DNA of 61,806 nt from Nitrospirales bacterium (GTDB taxonomy: Bacteria; Nitrospirota; Nitrospiria; Nitrospirales; UBA8639): positions 1-61,806 of the forward strand of contig WHTE01000002.1 in NCBI GenBank assembly GCA_009377845.1. The letters are read 5' to 3'. Below are positions 43,198 through 53,511 of the stretch, in pieces (the first letter of the stretch is position 1; each line of letters opens with the position of its first letter). The translations under genes and the position numbers were made by a program. The notes beneath the pieces are model-generated. The model worked only from the letters and a program-made list of their open reading frames with translations, ran no database searches and was not told the DNA's origin.

Positions 43198-43250
43198 TTC
43201 TTGCTCAACTGGTTGTTGTCCCCCCCTGGCCTTCCGGTTTCCATTGTGGG

Positions 43251-43452
43251 AGTGTTGAAAAAGGCTGCCGTGCCCGTGCCGGAGCTCCCGGCCTTCGTAG
43301 CCGAAGCTACTTTGGCAGAGTAGGCTCGGCAGGCAGGCCAGCGGCGTTCTTGCCCCTTGGCCGTGCCCACGTACTCCTTCGTACGCTCCGCTCGTTCATG
43401 TGGCTGCTGCCTTCGGATCAACAGGCAAAATATGGCAATTATTCAACAGCCC
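43251..43452. repeat. Palindromic intergenic repeat, family A copy 2, with a nested secondary palindromic insert
   Basis: Outer ends gtgttgaaaaaggctgcc … ggcaattattcaacagcc; shared ccagcggcgttcttgcc core; extra GC-rich block gtgccggagctcccggccttcgtagccgaagctactttggcagagtaggctcggcaggcagg absent from the copy at 18361. Confidence 0.65.
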
Positions 43453-44262
43453 CATTGTGCCTGGCAATGGGAACCAAATAGCGTATCCCTTTGTGTTTCG
43501 AAGGATCGCGAGATTCTGAGTGTGTTGTGTGGTAAGGAAACGGATATTGAGTGAAGGAAGAAAAAAGAATCTCAATAAACAAGAAATAACTTAACTTTAG
43601 TCGCAAATATGCCGATAAAAAATAGCATGGAAGGATTCTTCATGAATATCATCTTTTTCGCCTGGCTGGGTTCCATGGTTCTTCTCGCCATCCGAAGAAA
43701 CTAGCCTCTTTTTCCCCATGCCAGTTAAGAGAAGGTTCGTCACTTCTCTTTTTGTGAGTCTGATTCCTCTTCGTGGAAAAGGGAACTGTCGCTTAAGCTG
43801 TAGATGGCAGACTTCTCTTCGGGAAATATGGCTTTTGATCTGCAATAATTTTTGAGCACGACCCGCTTGGCCTATGCGGCAAGCCTAAGGTTCATTGAAA
43901 TGGTTCATGGATTCCGGGTCGAAATTACGCGATTTTCATCTTCGATACTCCTACAAGGTTTAATGTCCGGCTTCACGGAAATTGGGTAAATGCCGATGGC
44001 CGTTCTCCTTGCGAAGCCTGGGCTCGCTATTCAGCCATACATTAGCCAATCCTTGGTGCCGAAGACTGGAATTTGCGCAGCGGTCCTCCTTGGCATATCG
44101 TTCCTCCACCAAGGGATTGATCGACCCTGGGCAAATGAGATGATGGTAGTTGTTATCCAAGCGATGGGCACCTCCTCCGTGAATAATATGAGCCTTATTC
44201 GGCTAATTGAAAATTATCAAAAAAGTATCTTGAGAGTTTCAACCGGTTTTATCTGCATCTAT

Positions 44263-46080
44263 TTAAAAAAGTATTTTGACGAGAACACTTGCAACACCAG
44301 CCAGACTTTCACCAGCGACGAGCCCAGCAGCCAGCGCCATTAAAAATCGTTCGCTCCAGGTTTTCGCAAATCTCATTAGGAGTGCTCCAAGAAGGGCTCC
44401 GAGAAAAAGGGACAGAGAGTTCCAGGCAGGAATCACAAAGGCGAGCCCCATCGTTGACGCACTGGGGATCCATCGGCTGATGTGTGGTGAGACAGCTTGA
44501 GCAAGAACGACCATCCCCACCCCTACCAGACCGGCGAGACTCATGGCCAACAGACTTCCAGGAGGAATGGCCTCAATACCGTCTTGAAAGATCTCAGCGA
44601 CGGCTTTCCAGGTTGCCACGGCAGGAGCGGGCCATTCGATTGTTAATAGCATGGATTGAGGATCAGGAATGAGCACCAGGTACACGGCACTACCCACAAG
44701 AGAGCCGGTTAACACTCCGAAAATTTGCGCCAGTACTTGAAAGCGCAGCGACGCGCCGAGAAGGAGGCCAGTCTTCAGATCGTGAAGCAGATCCGCGCAC
44801 TGGCCAGATGCTCCACCTGTGACGTTGGCCGTCATCAGATTCGTGGTGACATTACCGGGTATGAGGAAGCCAAACGTAAGCTGGGCGACTTTCCCCATGG
44901 CCCCGATGGGCGTAATTCCTGTTTCTCCTGATACTCGTCCTGCCACTATGGCAAGCCCAAAGGACAGAAGGACCGCGAGTACCGCGATGACCAATGAAAT
45001 GTTGAAGAAAGCTATCTGAGTCAACACCGCAAACACCAAGGATACACCAAGTCCTATCAAAAACCACTGACGTGGAATAGCATATGGATCGTTGGGGGTT
45101 AAAAGGGGTGCCGAAGTTCTTGGTGAAGGTGTAGTGTCCGGCACAAATGATCGCCATGAGCAGGCAAAAGATGTCAGCGAGGCCATGACCATCAGTGTCA
45201 CGCCCGGCCATAACAACCATTCCACCATCGGTCCGAACCAATAGTCGTCCGGCTTCAGATTCTCCGTTGGAATCCAGCCTTGTGTTAAGACCCATGGACC
45301 AATTATTCCCCAGGCGAGAATCGTTCCAATGAGCAGGGACAGTCCTGCGCGAAGACCGATAATGGCACCAAAGCCGACCATCAGGAGTGAGGGATCAAGA
45401 ACAAATCCAAGATTTGAAAGGGATACGGTGGATAATCCGGTACTGTTGAGTGCTCCCTTTAATGGAATAACCCAGCTCGTTGCCATTTTGGGGATAGTCA
45501 CGATAGCTTCGTTAATAAGTTTCACGAGGCCGGCTATTCCCCCGGCTGTGAGGAGAACTTTCACGCGAGCCAAAGCTTCCCCTCCTTTTCCATAAATTTC
45601 TCTCACGGTTTCTGCTGTGGCAATACCGGCGGGAAATGGCAATTGGTCACGGAGAAGCAACTGTTGACGGAGTCCGACCGCGACCACGATGCCGATCAGA
45701 CTGACGGAAAATACCCATACAGAGAGAAGGGACCAAGCCAATTGCTCACCCGTCAATATGGCTAAGGCAGGAATGGGAGCTACCAACCCTGACGAAATAA
45801 TTGATGCGGCCGAAGACGCAGTGGTTTGATTGATATTATTTTCGAGAAGACCCCAGCTTTCGGTGCGGGCTGTGGTTTCGAATATTTTCCAAAAGGCATA
45901 GCTGAGCAAGGCTGCCGTGATGGACATATTAAACGCCCAGCCAATCTTCAGGCCGCTATAAATATTGCACGGGGTGAGGAGGGCGCCAATGACCATCCCC
46001 GTGGCAATGGCACGAACTGTCAACTGTGGATCAGAAGTGTTGGGTGGGGGAAAGGTATTTGTGGATGAAAGAGAAGCCAT
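44263..46080 (-). CDS. OPT-family oligopeptide/metal-chelate transporter
   Basis: About 605 aa multi-TM; LTVRAIATGMVIGALLTPCNIYSGLKIGW, MTANVTGGASGQCADLLHDLKTGLLLGA. Confidence 0.9.
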   Translation of the reverse strand: MASLSSTNTFPPPNTSDPQLTVRAIATGMVIGALLTPCNIYSGLKIGWAFNMSITAALLSYAFWKIFETTARTESWGLLENNINQTTASSAASIISSGLVAPIPALAILTGEQLAWSLLSVWVFSVSLIGIVVAVGLRQQLLLRDQLPFPAGIATAETVREIYGKGGEALARVKVLLTAGGIAGLVKLINEAIVTIPKMATSWVIPLKGALNSTGLSTVSLSNLGFVLDPSLLMVGFGAIIGLRAGLSLLIGTILAWGIIGPWVLTQGWIPTENLKPDDYWFGPMVEWLLWPGVTLMVMASLTSFACSWRSFVPDTTPSPRTSAPLLTPNDPYAIPRQWFLIGLGVSLVFAVLTQIAFFNISLVIAVLAVLLSFGLAIVAGRVSGETGITPIGAMGKVAQLTFGFLIPGNVTTNLMTANVTGGASGQCADLLHDLKTGLLLGASLRFQVLAQIFGVLTGSLVGSAVYLVLIPDPQSMLLTIEWPAPAVATWKAVAEIFQDGIEAIPPGSLLAMSLAGLVGVGMVVLAQAVSPHISRWIPSASTMGLAFVIPAWNSLSLFLGALLGALLMRFAKTWSERFLMALAAGLVAGESLAGVASVLVKILF

Positions 46081-46280
46081 GAAGCCATTCAGGGTGAGGA
46101 GGAAAGCATCTGCAATGGCTTTGGTTCAAGGTTGACGCATGGTCGATTCTTGGAGGTTCAAGAGTGAAAAGGATGCGGTTTATCGGATGTTCCCCCATCA
46201 GTCAAACAGTGGCATCTGTTTTATGATCCATGCTCAAGATATAGTGCTTTAACTATCGAATACGCCTTCACCCTAGTCCT

Positions 46281-46300
46281 CTCCCTCAAGGGCGAGGGAG
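46281..46300. repeat. REP-like palindrome
   Basis: ctccctc-aagggc-gagggag, preceded by cttcaccctagtcct (common dispersed-repeat style). Confidence 0.6.
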
Positions 46301-46494
46301 CTTTGGAATGTCTTATTTGAAAATTAAAGCCCTATATGAGTGTGAACCAAGGTCTCATTTCGTCCTAATGACTCGAAGTAGAACGGGCTTGCCATGGTTC
46401 ACGATAGAAAAATTCCATGATAGACAGATAGACAACCAACCAAGAAAATATCCTTGGAAATGACTGTTTTGGATGAAGGGTTTTTTGAATTTCA

Positions 46495-47739
46495 TCATGT
46501 GTCTTCGGTGGCTGAGCGCAATGGCACATGGAGGTGTTCGTGATGGGGTTGATCCATTTCCATATTCGCATTGGGGAAAGTGAATTCATCAAACGGCTGA
46601 GTCGGAAAATCATTGTCGGACCCTAACGTGTGGCGATCTCTCCAAAACACGGGCTCATTTTGCATGTACACGGTCAGTAACTTGGCAATAGCATCGAGCG
46701 AACTCTGATGAGTGCGCTCATACCCATGGGAAGAGTCGACACCAAACGTGACGAGAGCTGTCCGAATGTCGTTTCCAGCCTCCACGGCAGAAGCACTGTC
46801 ACTTCTGTAGTCGCAAAATATGTCGCGTTGAAAAGGAATGTCATGTTCCGCACATAAGGCGATGAGCCGTCTGACGAGATGATAATCAAAGGGTCCTGCT
46901 GAATCGGCCATGGCAATGGTGACTCCGAATTCGCTAGAAGCTTGAAACGGCGCGGGTGTGCCGTTATCAATCGTGACCATTTCTGCGACATCTCCATGCA
47001 AGACGGCTGATGCCCCGGATCCAACCTCTTCGGAAATCGTAAACAGTAAATGGCAATCCACGGGTAGTATGGCACCTGTCTCTATAATGGATTTGGCTGC
47101 AGCAAGGATGGTGGCGACTCCCGCTTTATCATCCAAATGCCGTGAGTTAATAAATCCGTTTGGCGTGATTTCCATTGAGGGATCAATGGCAATAAAATCA
47201 CCGATATTGATTCCCAGGCTCTTAAGATCATGCTCTTTCGATAATGGCTGGATAAACTCTTTATTGTCCGATACCGCTTCATCCAGTCGCACTTCCAGAT
47301 TCTTCCACGACACCGGTTGAGTATCGATTTCATCACCATACGTATGGCCAGAAGCTTTTAGAGGCAAGATTGTGCCGCGATACATGCTTGTATCGGTAAA
47401 AAGGGTCACACGACAACCCTCGGCAAACCGGCTGGACCAGCTTCCGATCGGCACAATTGCCAGTCGGCCGTTGCTTTTGAGCCATTTGACCAGGGCCCCC
47501 AACGTATCCAGATGAGCGACAACGGATCGATCGGGCGTACGTACTTGCCCTTCCATCGTGGCACGAATCGCTCCACGCCGTGTGAGTTCAAAGGGAATCC
47601 CCAATTGTTTAAGCTCATCGGATACCGCATGGACGATTTGATCGGTATAGCCTGTCGGGCTTGGGATGGCTAACAGTTTTGTGAGAATGTGCATGAGATA
47701 ATGCGTATCAATTTTCGGTTTGATCATAAAATTCCCCAT
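46495..47739 (-). CDS. M42-family peptidase of the NAGGN osmoprotectant locus
   Basis: VVAHLDTLGA, NSRHLDDKAGVATIL, FTISEEVGSGAS; directly downstream of the amidotransferase/synthetase pair. Confidence 0.9.
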   Translation of the reverse strand: MGNFMIKPKIDTHYLMHILTKLLAIPSPTGYTDQIVHAVSDELKQLGIPFELTRRGAIRATMEGQVRTPDRSVVAHLDTLGALVKWLKSNGRLAIVPIGSWSSRFAEGCRVTLFTDTSMYRGTILPLKASGHTYGDEIDTQPVSWKNLEVRLDEAVSDNKEFIQPLSKEHDLKSLGINIGDFIAIDPSMEITPNGFINSRHLDDKAGVATILAAAKSIIETGAILPVDCHLLFTISEEVGSGASAVLHGDVAEMVTIDNGTPAPFQASSEFGVTIAMADSAGPFDYHLVRRLIALCAEHDIPFQRDIFCDYRSDSASAVEAGNDIRTALVTFGVDSSHGYERTHQSSLDAIAKLLTVYMQNEPVFWRDRHTLGSDNDFPTQPFDEFTFPNANMEMDQPHHEHLHVPLRSATEDT

Positions 47740-47751
47740 TACTGCAGAAGG

Positions 47752-49512
47752 TTACCTCAAACGTGTCGGTGTTGTGGTTTGAGGAAACAGCAGATCGATA
47801 TATCGTTCAGCGGTCGGTTGTGGTTCATGATTGGCTAAACCGGGTCGCTCATTCGCTTCAATAATGACGTAATTGGGTTTGGAAATGGATGTGACGATGA
47901 AATCAAATCCCACAACAGGAATAGCCAACGCTTTGGCACCTATTACCGCTGCGGCCGCCAAATCAGGATGGATTTTTGCCGTGACATCATGAATGGTCCC
48001 TCCTGTATGTAGATTTGCCGTCTTTCGCACGGTAATGGTCTTGCCTTTTGGTAAGAAATCAGTGAGTGCATATCCGCTTTCCTTCATACATCTCCTGGTT
48101 TCCCAGTCCATCGGTATGCGACTTTCCCCGCCAGTCAATCGTGCTCGACGCTGACTTTGCCGTTCGATCAACTGGGCAATGGTATGATTTCCCGTCCCGG
48201 TGATTCGTGGTGGATGTCGGACTGCGGCTGCAACAACCGCATAGTTGATCAGCACAATTCGTAAGTCCTCGCCTTTCACATATTGTTCCAGAATGACGTG
48301 ATTGCCACCTTTGCCGGCAAGGGCGATCGCGGAATTCATGTCCTTTATTGTGCGCACATCCACACTCACGCCGGTTCCCTGTTCTCCAGCCGCAGGTTTG
48401 ACGACGATGGATGTGTATTTTGCAAGAAATTCACGATTTTTTTTCCGCTCATTTGCCATTATCTGGGCTGGAACGGATAAGCCTGCCTCCTCTAACACTC
48501 GTCGAGTGAGAGTCTTATCGGTGCAACGGCTCATTGCAATGGCCGTGGTTAGTTCGGATAAGGATTCTCGACATGTAATAGATCGACCGCCGAATGTCAG
48601 CCGAAAATATCCAGCTTCGGGGTCCAACACATCAATGTCGATGCCTCGCCGTCTGGCTTCATTGACGATAATAGTTGCATAGGGGTTGAGTCGTTGGTCC
48701 GGTGATGGTCCTGAAAATAATTTTTCATTGATCGTGTTTCGCGTTTTTATCGCAAAAACAGGAATCCGGTGAAATCCAAGTTTTCGGTACAGCGCAATGG
48801 CTTCATGATTATCATGCAGAACCGAAAGATCCACGTAGCTACACCCTCGGACTTTCATAAGTTCGGCCACCTTCCGAACCAATGCCTCTCCCACGCCGGG
48901 ATGGTACGTATGGCGGGCGACGGCCAGACTCCAGATGCTACTGCCTTTTTCGGGATCGTCAAAAATTAAATGATGATTGAGACCCATGATCACTCCAATG
49001 ACTTCATGGGTAGCCTGGTCTTTAGCGAGTAAATACATTAATTTTCGTGAGCGACGATGTTTGATAAGGAAGCCGGGATCGATGGTGACCATGTCTCGTG
49101 CCGCATAGATCCAATTCAGAGCCATGGCATCGGCCTCGGATTGGATAGGGGTTATCATAAATCCTGATTTCTGATTTGAGACTGATTGATAATCAGTCAA
49201 CCACAATCGAAAAGTATGAGAAGGATCCAGAAACAGCTTATGGGGGCGAAGTGCTAAGACCACATGGGGGTCGCGCAAATAAAAAGCGATGTCGCGTTGG
49301 CCGGAACGTTCCTGAAGCAGAGTGGAAGCGACCTCTTCAGGTCCTGTAAAGGTGTGGGCAAAGATCAGTCGACCCCAACCACAGTCCATCACCACTTTTG
49401 GTTTCACCCGCCGGCCTTGGTAGGTCGCCGGTCCTACTTCCCAGTTTTTCACCGTCGGCCCGATTGGTCGCTGACGTGGGCTAGCCATGAGAAGATCATG
49501 TGGGGTCTTCAA
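47752..49512 (-). CDS. N-acetylglutaminylglutamine synthetase (GNAT plus ATP-grasp fusion)
   Basis: GNAT-like SLAVARHTYHPGVGEALVRKV and ATP-grasp SIVVKPAAGEQGTGVSVDVR … DFIVTSISKPNYVIIEANERPGL; trio gene order. Confidence 0.9.
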   Translation of the reverse strand: MKTPHDLLMASPRQRPIGPTVKNWEVGPATYQGRRVKPKVVMDCGWGRLIFAHTFTGPEEVASTLLQERSGQRDIAFYLRDPHVVLALRPHKLFLDPSHTFRLWLTDYQSVSNQKSGFMITPIQSEADAMALNWIYAARDMVTIDPGFLIKHRRSRKLMYLLAKDQATHEVIGVIMGLNHHLIFDDPEKGSSIWSLAVARHTYHPGVGEALVRKVAELMKVRGCSYVDLSVLHDNHEAIALYRKLGFHRIPVFAIKTRNTINEKLFSGPSPDQRLNPYATIIVNEARRRGIDIDVLDPEAGYFRLTFGGRSITCRESLSELTTAIAMSRCTDKTLTRRVLEEAGLSVPAQIMANERKKNREFLAKYTSIVVKPAAGEQGTGVSVDVRTIKDMNSAIALAGKGGNHVILEQYVKGEDLRIVLINYAVVAAAVRHPPRITGTGNHTIAQLIERQSQRRARLTGGESRIPMDWETRRCMKESGYALTDFLPKGKTITVRKTANLHTGGTIHDVTAKIHPDLAAAAVIGAKALAIPVVGFDFIVTSISKPNYVIIEANERPGLANHEPQPTAERYIDLLFPQTTTPTRLR

Positions 49513-49526
49513 AAAACTCGATTTCC

Positions 49527-51299
49527 TTATAGCTTATTGGCCTGGAGCCACAGTTCCAATAACCCAAGCTGCCATAGCTTTGACCCACGTAAAGGCGTGA
49601 GATGATCATCAGGATTGTTTAACAGTTCATGAATATAGTCCCGTTGAAATAACGTGCGTTCCTGACTCGACTTGGACAAAAGGGCCTCTTGCACCATTTC
49701 CAAATAAGGCCCGCGTAGATATTTCAATGCGGGGACGGGGAAATACCCTTTGGGTCGATCAATAACCTCGGAAGGGAGAACTCGACGGGCGATCTCTTTG
49801 AGAATACCTTTTCCGCCTTGCGCGATTTTCATCTTTGCCGGCACTCGGGCTGCCATTTCGACGACTTCATGATCTAAAAACGGTACCCGGGCTTCCAGGC
49901 TCCACGCCATGGTCATATTGTCTACACGCTTGACCGGATCGTCCACTAACATAATCGTCGTATCAAGCCGTAAGGCCTTATCAATAGGTCTAGGGGCTCC
50001 CGGTTGGGAAAAATGGTTCTCCAGAAAGCGCTGGCTATGGTCTTCTTGATGAAATCGTGGATGAACGGCTCGACAAAACTCTTCTTGGTTGCGATCAAAA
50101 AACCCATTGCGATAATCGTCGACTGGACGGTGACTTTTCAAAAGTGGGGGATACCAGTGATATCCTGCGAAAATTTCGTCGGCTCCCTGACCGCTTTGGA
50201 CTACCGTGACATGCTTGGAGACTTCTTTTGAGAGCAAATAAAACCCAATGGCATCGTGACTGACCATTGGCTCAGACATGGCTCGTATACAACCGGGTAA
50301 GTTGGGCAGAACCTGAATGGAATCCACCGGGAGTTTGTGGTGAATGGTTGAGAATTCTTTGGCAATGATATCTGAGTAGAAAAATTCGTCTCCCTTTTCT
50401 CCGGCGATTGTTTCGAACCCGATGGAAAAGGTATTAAGGCCATGTGCCCCTTCATCGGCTAACAGTCCCACGATGAGGCTGGAATCCAATCCACCCGACA
50501 ATAAAACCCCGACGGGCACATCCGCAATAAGCCGCCGGCGTACAGCGGTACGAAGGATATCGTACAGACGATCTTGCCAATCTCTTTCATCCAGATTCAT
50601 TTCATCTTGACCCGGATCGAAGGACAGTTGCCAATATCGATGATGGCGTCGTACTCCGGTTTTCTCAATGACCATCATGGTGCCGGGCTCCAATTTCCTG
50701 ATTCCTTTAAGCAAGGTGTGAGGTGCCGGGACCACGGCGTGAAACATCAGATAGTGATGAAGCGCCACCGGATCGATCTCCGTGTGTACGCCGCCTCCCG
50801 CCAAGAGAGCAGGCAAGGTTGAAGCGAATCGAAACGATTGAGACGTTTCAGTAAAGTAGAGCGGTTTAATGCCTAATCGATCCCGCGCCAGAACGACCTG
50901 TTCCGTATCTCTTTCCCAAATGGCGAAAGCAAACATGCCATTCAAACGATGAATGAATTCTTCTCCCCACGCATGGTAGGCCTTGAGAATCGTTTCGGTA
51001 TCCCCGTGGGAATAAAAGGTATATCCCTTTCCTTCTAGCTCTTTTCTCAATTCCTTGTAGTTGTAAATTGCACCATTAAACACAATGCCAAGCCCCAACT
51101 TTGCATCCACCATTGGTTGCTGTGAAGCTTGGGTCAAGTCAATCACTTTGAGGCGTCGATGCCCGAATCCCAACCGTCCTTGAACGTACACCCCAACACC
51201 ATCAGGACCGCGGCTGGTCATGGTGGCGCTCATGGTCATCAACCCGGCCGGATCGACGGGGTCACCTGAAAAATTTATTTGCCCTAGAATCCCGCACAT
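49527..51299 (-). CDS. asnO: N-acetylglutaminylglutamine amidotransferase (asparagine-synthase family)
   Basis: MCGILGQINF, SRGPDGVGVYVQGRLGFGHRRL, PVGVLLSGGLDSSLIVGLL. Confidence 0.93.
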   Translation of the reverse strand: MCGILGQINFSGDPVDPAGLMTMSATMTSRGPDGVGVYVQGRLGFGHRRLKVIDLTQASQQPMVDAKLGLGIVFNGAIYNYKELRKELEGKGYTFYSHGDTETILKAYHAWGEEFIHRLNGMFAFAIWERDTEQVVLARDRLGIKPLYFTETSQSFRFASTLPALLAGGGVHTEIDPVALHHYLMFHAVVPAPHTLLKGIRKLEPGTMMVIEKTGVRRHHRYWQLSFDPGQDEMNLDERDWQDRLYDILRTAVRRRLIADVPVGVLLSGGLDSSLIVGLLADEGAHGLNTFSIGFETIAGEKGDEFFYSDIIAKEFSTIHHKLPVDSIQVLPNLPGCIRAMSEPMVSHDAIGFYLLSKEVSKHVTVVQSGQGADEIFAGYHWYPPLLKSHRPVDDYRNGFFDRNQEEFCRAVHPRFHQEDHSQRFLENHFSQPGAPRPIDKALRLDTTIMLVDDPVKRVDNMTMAWSLEARVPFLDHEVVEMAARVPAKMKIAQGGKGILKEIARRVLPSEVIDRPKGYFPVPALKYLRGPYLEMVQEALLSKSSQERTLFQRDYIHELLNNPDDHLTPLRGSKLWQLGLLELWLQANKL

Positions 51300-51597
51300 A
51301 CGTTCATGTTCTTTCGGTCTTCTGGGAATAATCTCCGAGGTGTGCTTGTTGTTTTTGGCTACACCCTAGATACAAAACCAGACCCCTCTACACTCATATT
51401 TTTTTTATGACAAAAACCCCTTAATCAGGATCGCCACATTGGTGCAATGGCCCATTTCTAAATGGGATGCTAATTGTTAATTATAGAGGGGAGAATCCAC
51501 CCTAATAATTAATCTTGACTTTGTCAAACTGGCCGGACTGGAAAAATTTGAGGCTTGGATCAGTGAAATACGACCGCCAAAAAGGCGGCAGAGAAAT

Positions 51598-51729
51598 ATG
51601 CCTGAATGGGCGAACAAAATGAAAAATGTGATCAATCGGGAGAAAGTTCACGGAGATTCCAAGGGAGCCAAACCCGTGGACATGTCAGAAATCTGTCCGC
51701 GATGTGGAGAGAAGACGATTGTGCCGTAG
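51598..51729 (+). CDS. Possible 43-aa small protein with a CPRCG motif
   Basis: MPEWANKMKNVINREKVHGDSKGAKPVDMSEICPRCGEKTIVP*; absent from the ORF track (too short); preceded by hairpin ccgccaaaaaggcgg at 51574-51588. Confidence 0.35.
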   Translation: MPEWANKMKNVINREKVHGDSKGAKPVDMSEICPRCGEKTIVP

Positions 51730-51892
51730 TCTGGTTGGCAGCGTGTGTCGTCAGAAGGAAACTCTTCGCTCTCGTTCGTTTATTCTTCCAAATCGGAATG
51801 GAATTCATCAATTTTTTGAATTGACAGGGAATAGTGCCGCATGAAAATTTCTGTCTGGAGGCCGGATGCAATTTTGACCAAAGGGCCTTGCC

Positions 51893-53293
51893 TTATGGAA
51901 TTTCTCGAATTTGAATGGAATCGACCCGTTGTTGAGCCAACACGTCTGAGATAATCACGACTTTTTCCCCTGTTTGGAAATGTTCACGTTCTTTTAAAAT
52001 CCGAAATGCGGTTTGCAACGTTTTTTCAGGGTCTGAGCTAAAACTGATCCGGAAGGGAAACACTCCTCGATTGAGCGTCATGGTCCGACGAGATTGACTG
52101 ACGTTGGTGAAGGCATAAATGTTGGTGGTAAAGGGACGACAGTTTGAGACGAAATCGGCCATGATACCTCTCCTCGTGATCACGACAATCCCTTTGGCTT
52201 GTAACCCTTCTGCCAGTTGAACCGCCGCGATGGCCAATTGCTGTTTGTCTTTTGTCGGTTTTAAATGTTTCGAAAACTGTAAGCCTGGAATGGCTTCGGT
52301 TTTGATGGCAATTTTTCGCAGATACTCAATACATTTCAGCGGATATTTACCCACCGTGGTTTCTCCGGATAACATCACCGCATCGGCTTCTTCATAGATC
52401 GCATTGGCCACGTCAGTCACTTCGGCGCGCGTGGGGATGGGATTATGAATCATGGATTCCAGGAGATGGGTCGCGACAATTACCCGTTTTCCATATTCGG
52501 CGCAGAGCCGGACAATTTTGCGCTGCACATTCGGCAAATCCTCCAGGTTGATTTCTACTCCCAAATCTCCACGAGCCACCATAATGCCATCCGATTCCTG
52601 AATAATGTCTTCCAGGTTGCGAACCCCTTCCTGATCCTCAATTTTAGCGATAATTTTGACCTTCCCGGTTTTGTGGCCCATGAGTCGTTTTAATTGTCGG
52701 ATATCTTCAGCCTCTCGAACAAACGAAAGGGCAATAAAATCCACATCCGCCGATAAGCCAAACACAATATCTTTTTCGTCCTTTTGCGTAATCGCAGGGA
52801 GATTGACACGGATCCCTGGTAAATTGACATGGCGCTTGCTTTTCAACACGCCTCCATCAATGACGCGGCACTGCATGAGGCGATCGACTTTTTCCAGGAT
52901 CTCAAAATTGATCAGCCCATTATCCACCGTAATTTTATCTCCCACATTCACCGCCTCCATTAAATCGGCATAGTTAATGTGAATAGAACTTTCCTCCACA
53001 TCCATGGGGCCTCGGGCCGAGATGGACACGATCGTGCCTTGCTTGAGATTGAGATCGGTCGCCAACACTCCGGTGCGGATTTCAGGGCCTTGCGTATCTA
53101 AAATAATAGGAATAGGAAATGGGACTTTCTTATTGAGTGTCTTGATGTGTTTGATCACTTTGGCGTGAGAGTCATGGTCTCCATGGGACATGTTCAACCG
53201 AACAATGTTCATGCCGGCGTCATACATTTTGCGCAACATCTCGTACGATTCTGTAGCCGGCCCGATCGTGCAGATAATTCGTGTCTTTTGCAT
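51893..53293 (-). CDS. pyk: Pyruvate kinase
   Basis: TRIICTIGPATESYEML, MVARGDLGVEINLEDLPNVQRKIV, MLSGETTVGKYPL. Confidence 0.97.
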   Translation of the reverse strand: MQKTRIICTIGPATESYEMLRKMYDAGMNIVRLNMSHGDHDSHAKVIKHIKTLNKKVPFPIPIILDTQGPEIRTGVLATDLNLKQGTIVSISARGPMDVEESSIHINYADLMEAVNVGDKITVDNGLINFEILEKVDRLMQCRVIDGGVLKSKRHVNLPGIRVNLPAITQKDEKDIVFGLSADVDFIALSFVREAEDIRQLKRLMGHKTGKVKIIAKIEDQEGVRNLEDIIQESDGIMVARGDLGVEINLEDLPNVQRKIVRLCAEYGKRVIVATHLLESMIHNPIPTRAEVTDVANAIYEEADAVMLSGETTVGKYPLKCIEYLRKIAIKTEAIPGLQFSKHLKPTKDKQQLAIAAVQLAEGLQAKGIVVITRRGIMADFVSNCRPFTTNIYAFTNVSQSRRTMTLNRGVFPFRISFSSDPEKTLQTAFRILKEREHFQTGEKVVIISDVLAQQRVDSIQIREIP

Positions 53294-53511
53294 AAGTCCT
53301 TCCGTGGATGATGAATTATCGCTAATTGTGGTGTTTTTGCAAATGAGCCGCTTATATTGAGTGCTGTGGCAATGGCGAGTGGAAAAAGATGAACCCGATC
53401 AGGGTTTCATCGTCGGGCCCTCTGTTTACGGAAGAGGGTAAAGATATTAGTATAAAATTGTCATCTGTGCTTTAGGCAAGTTGAGGGCTGCGTGCGTTGA
53501 TGAGGTGAAAA

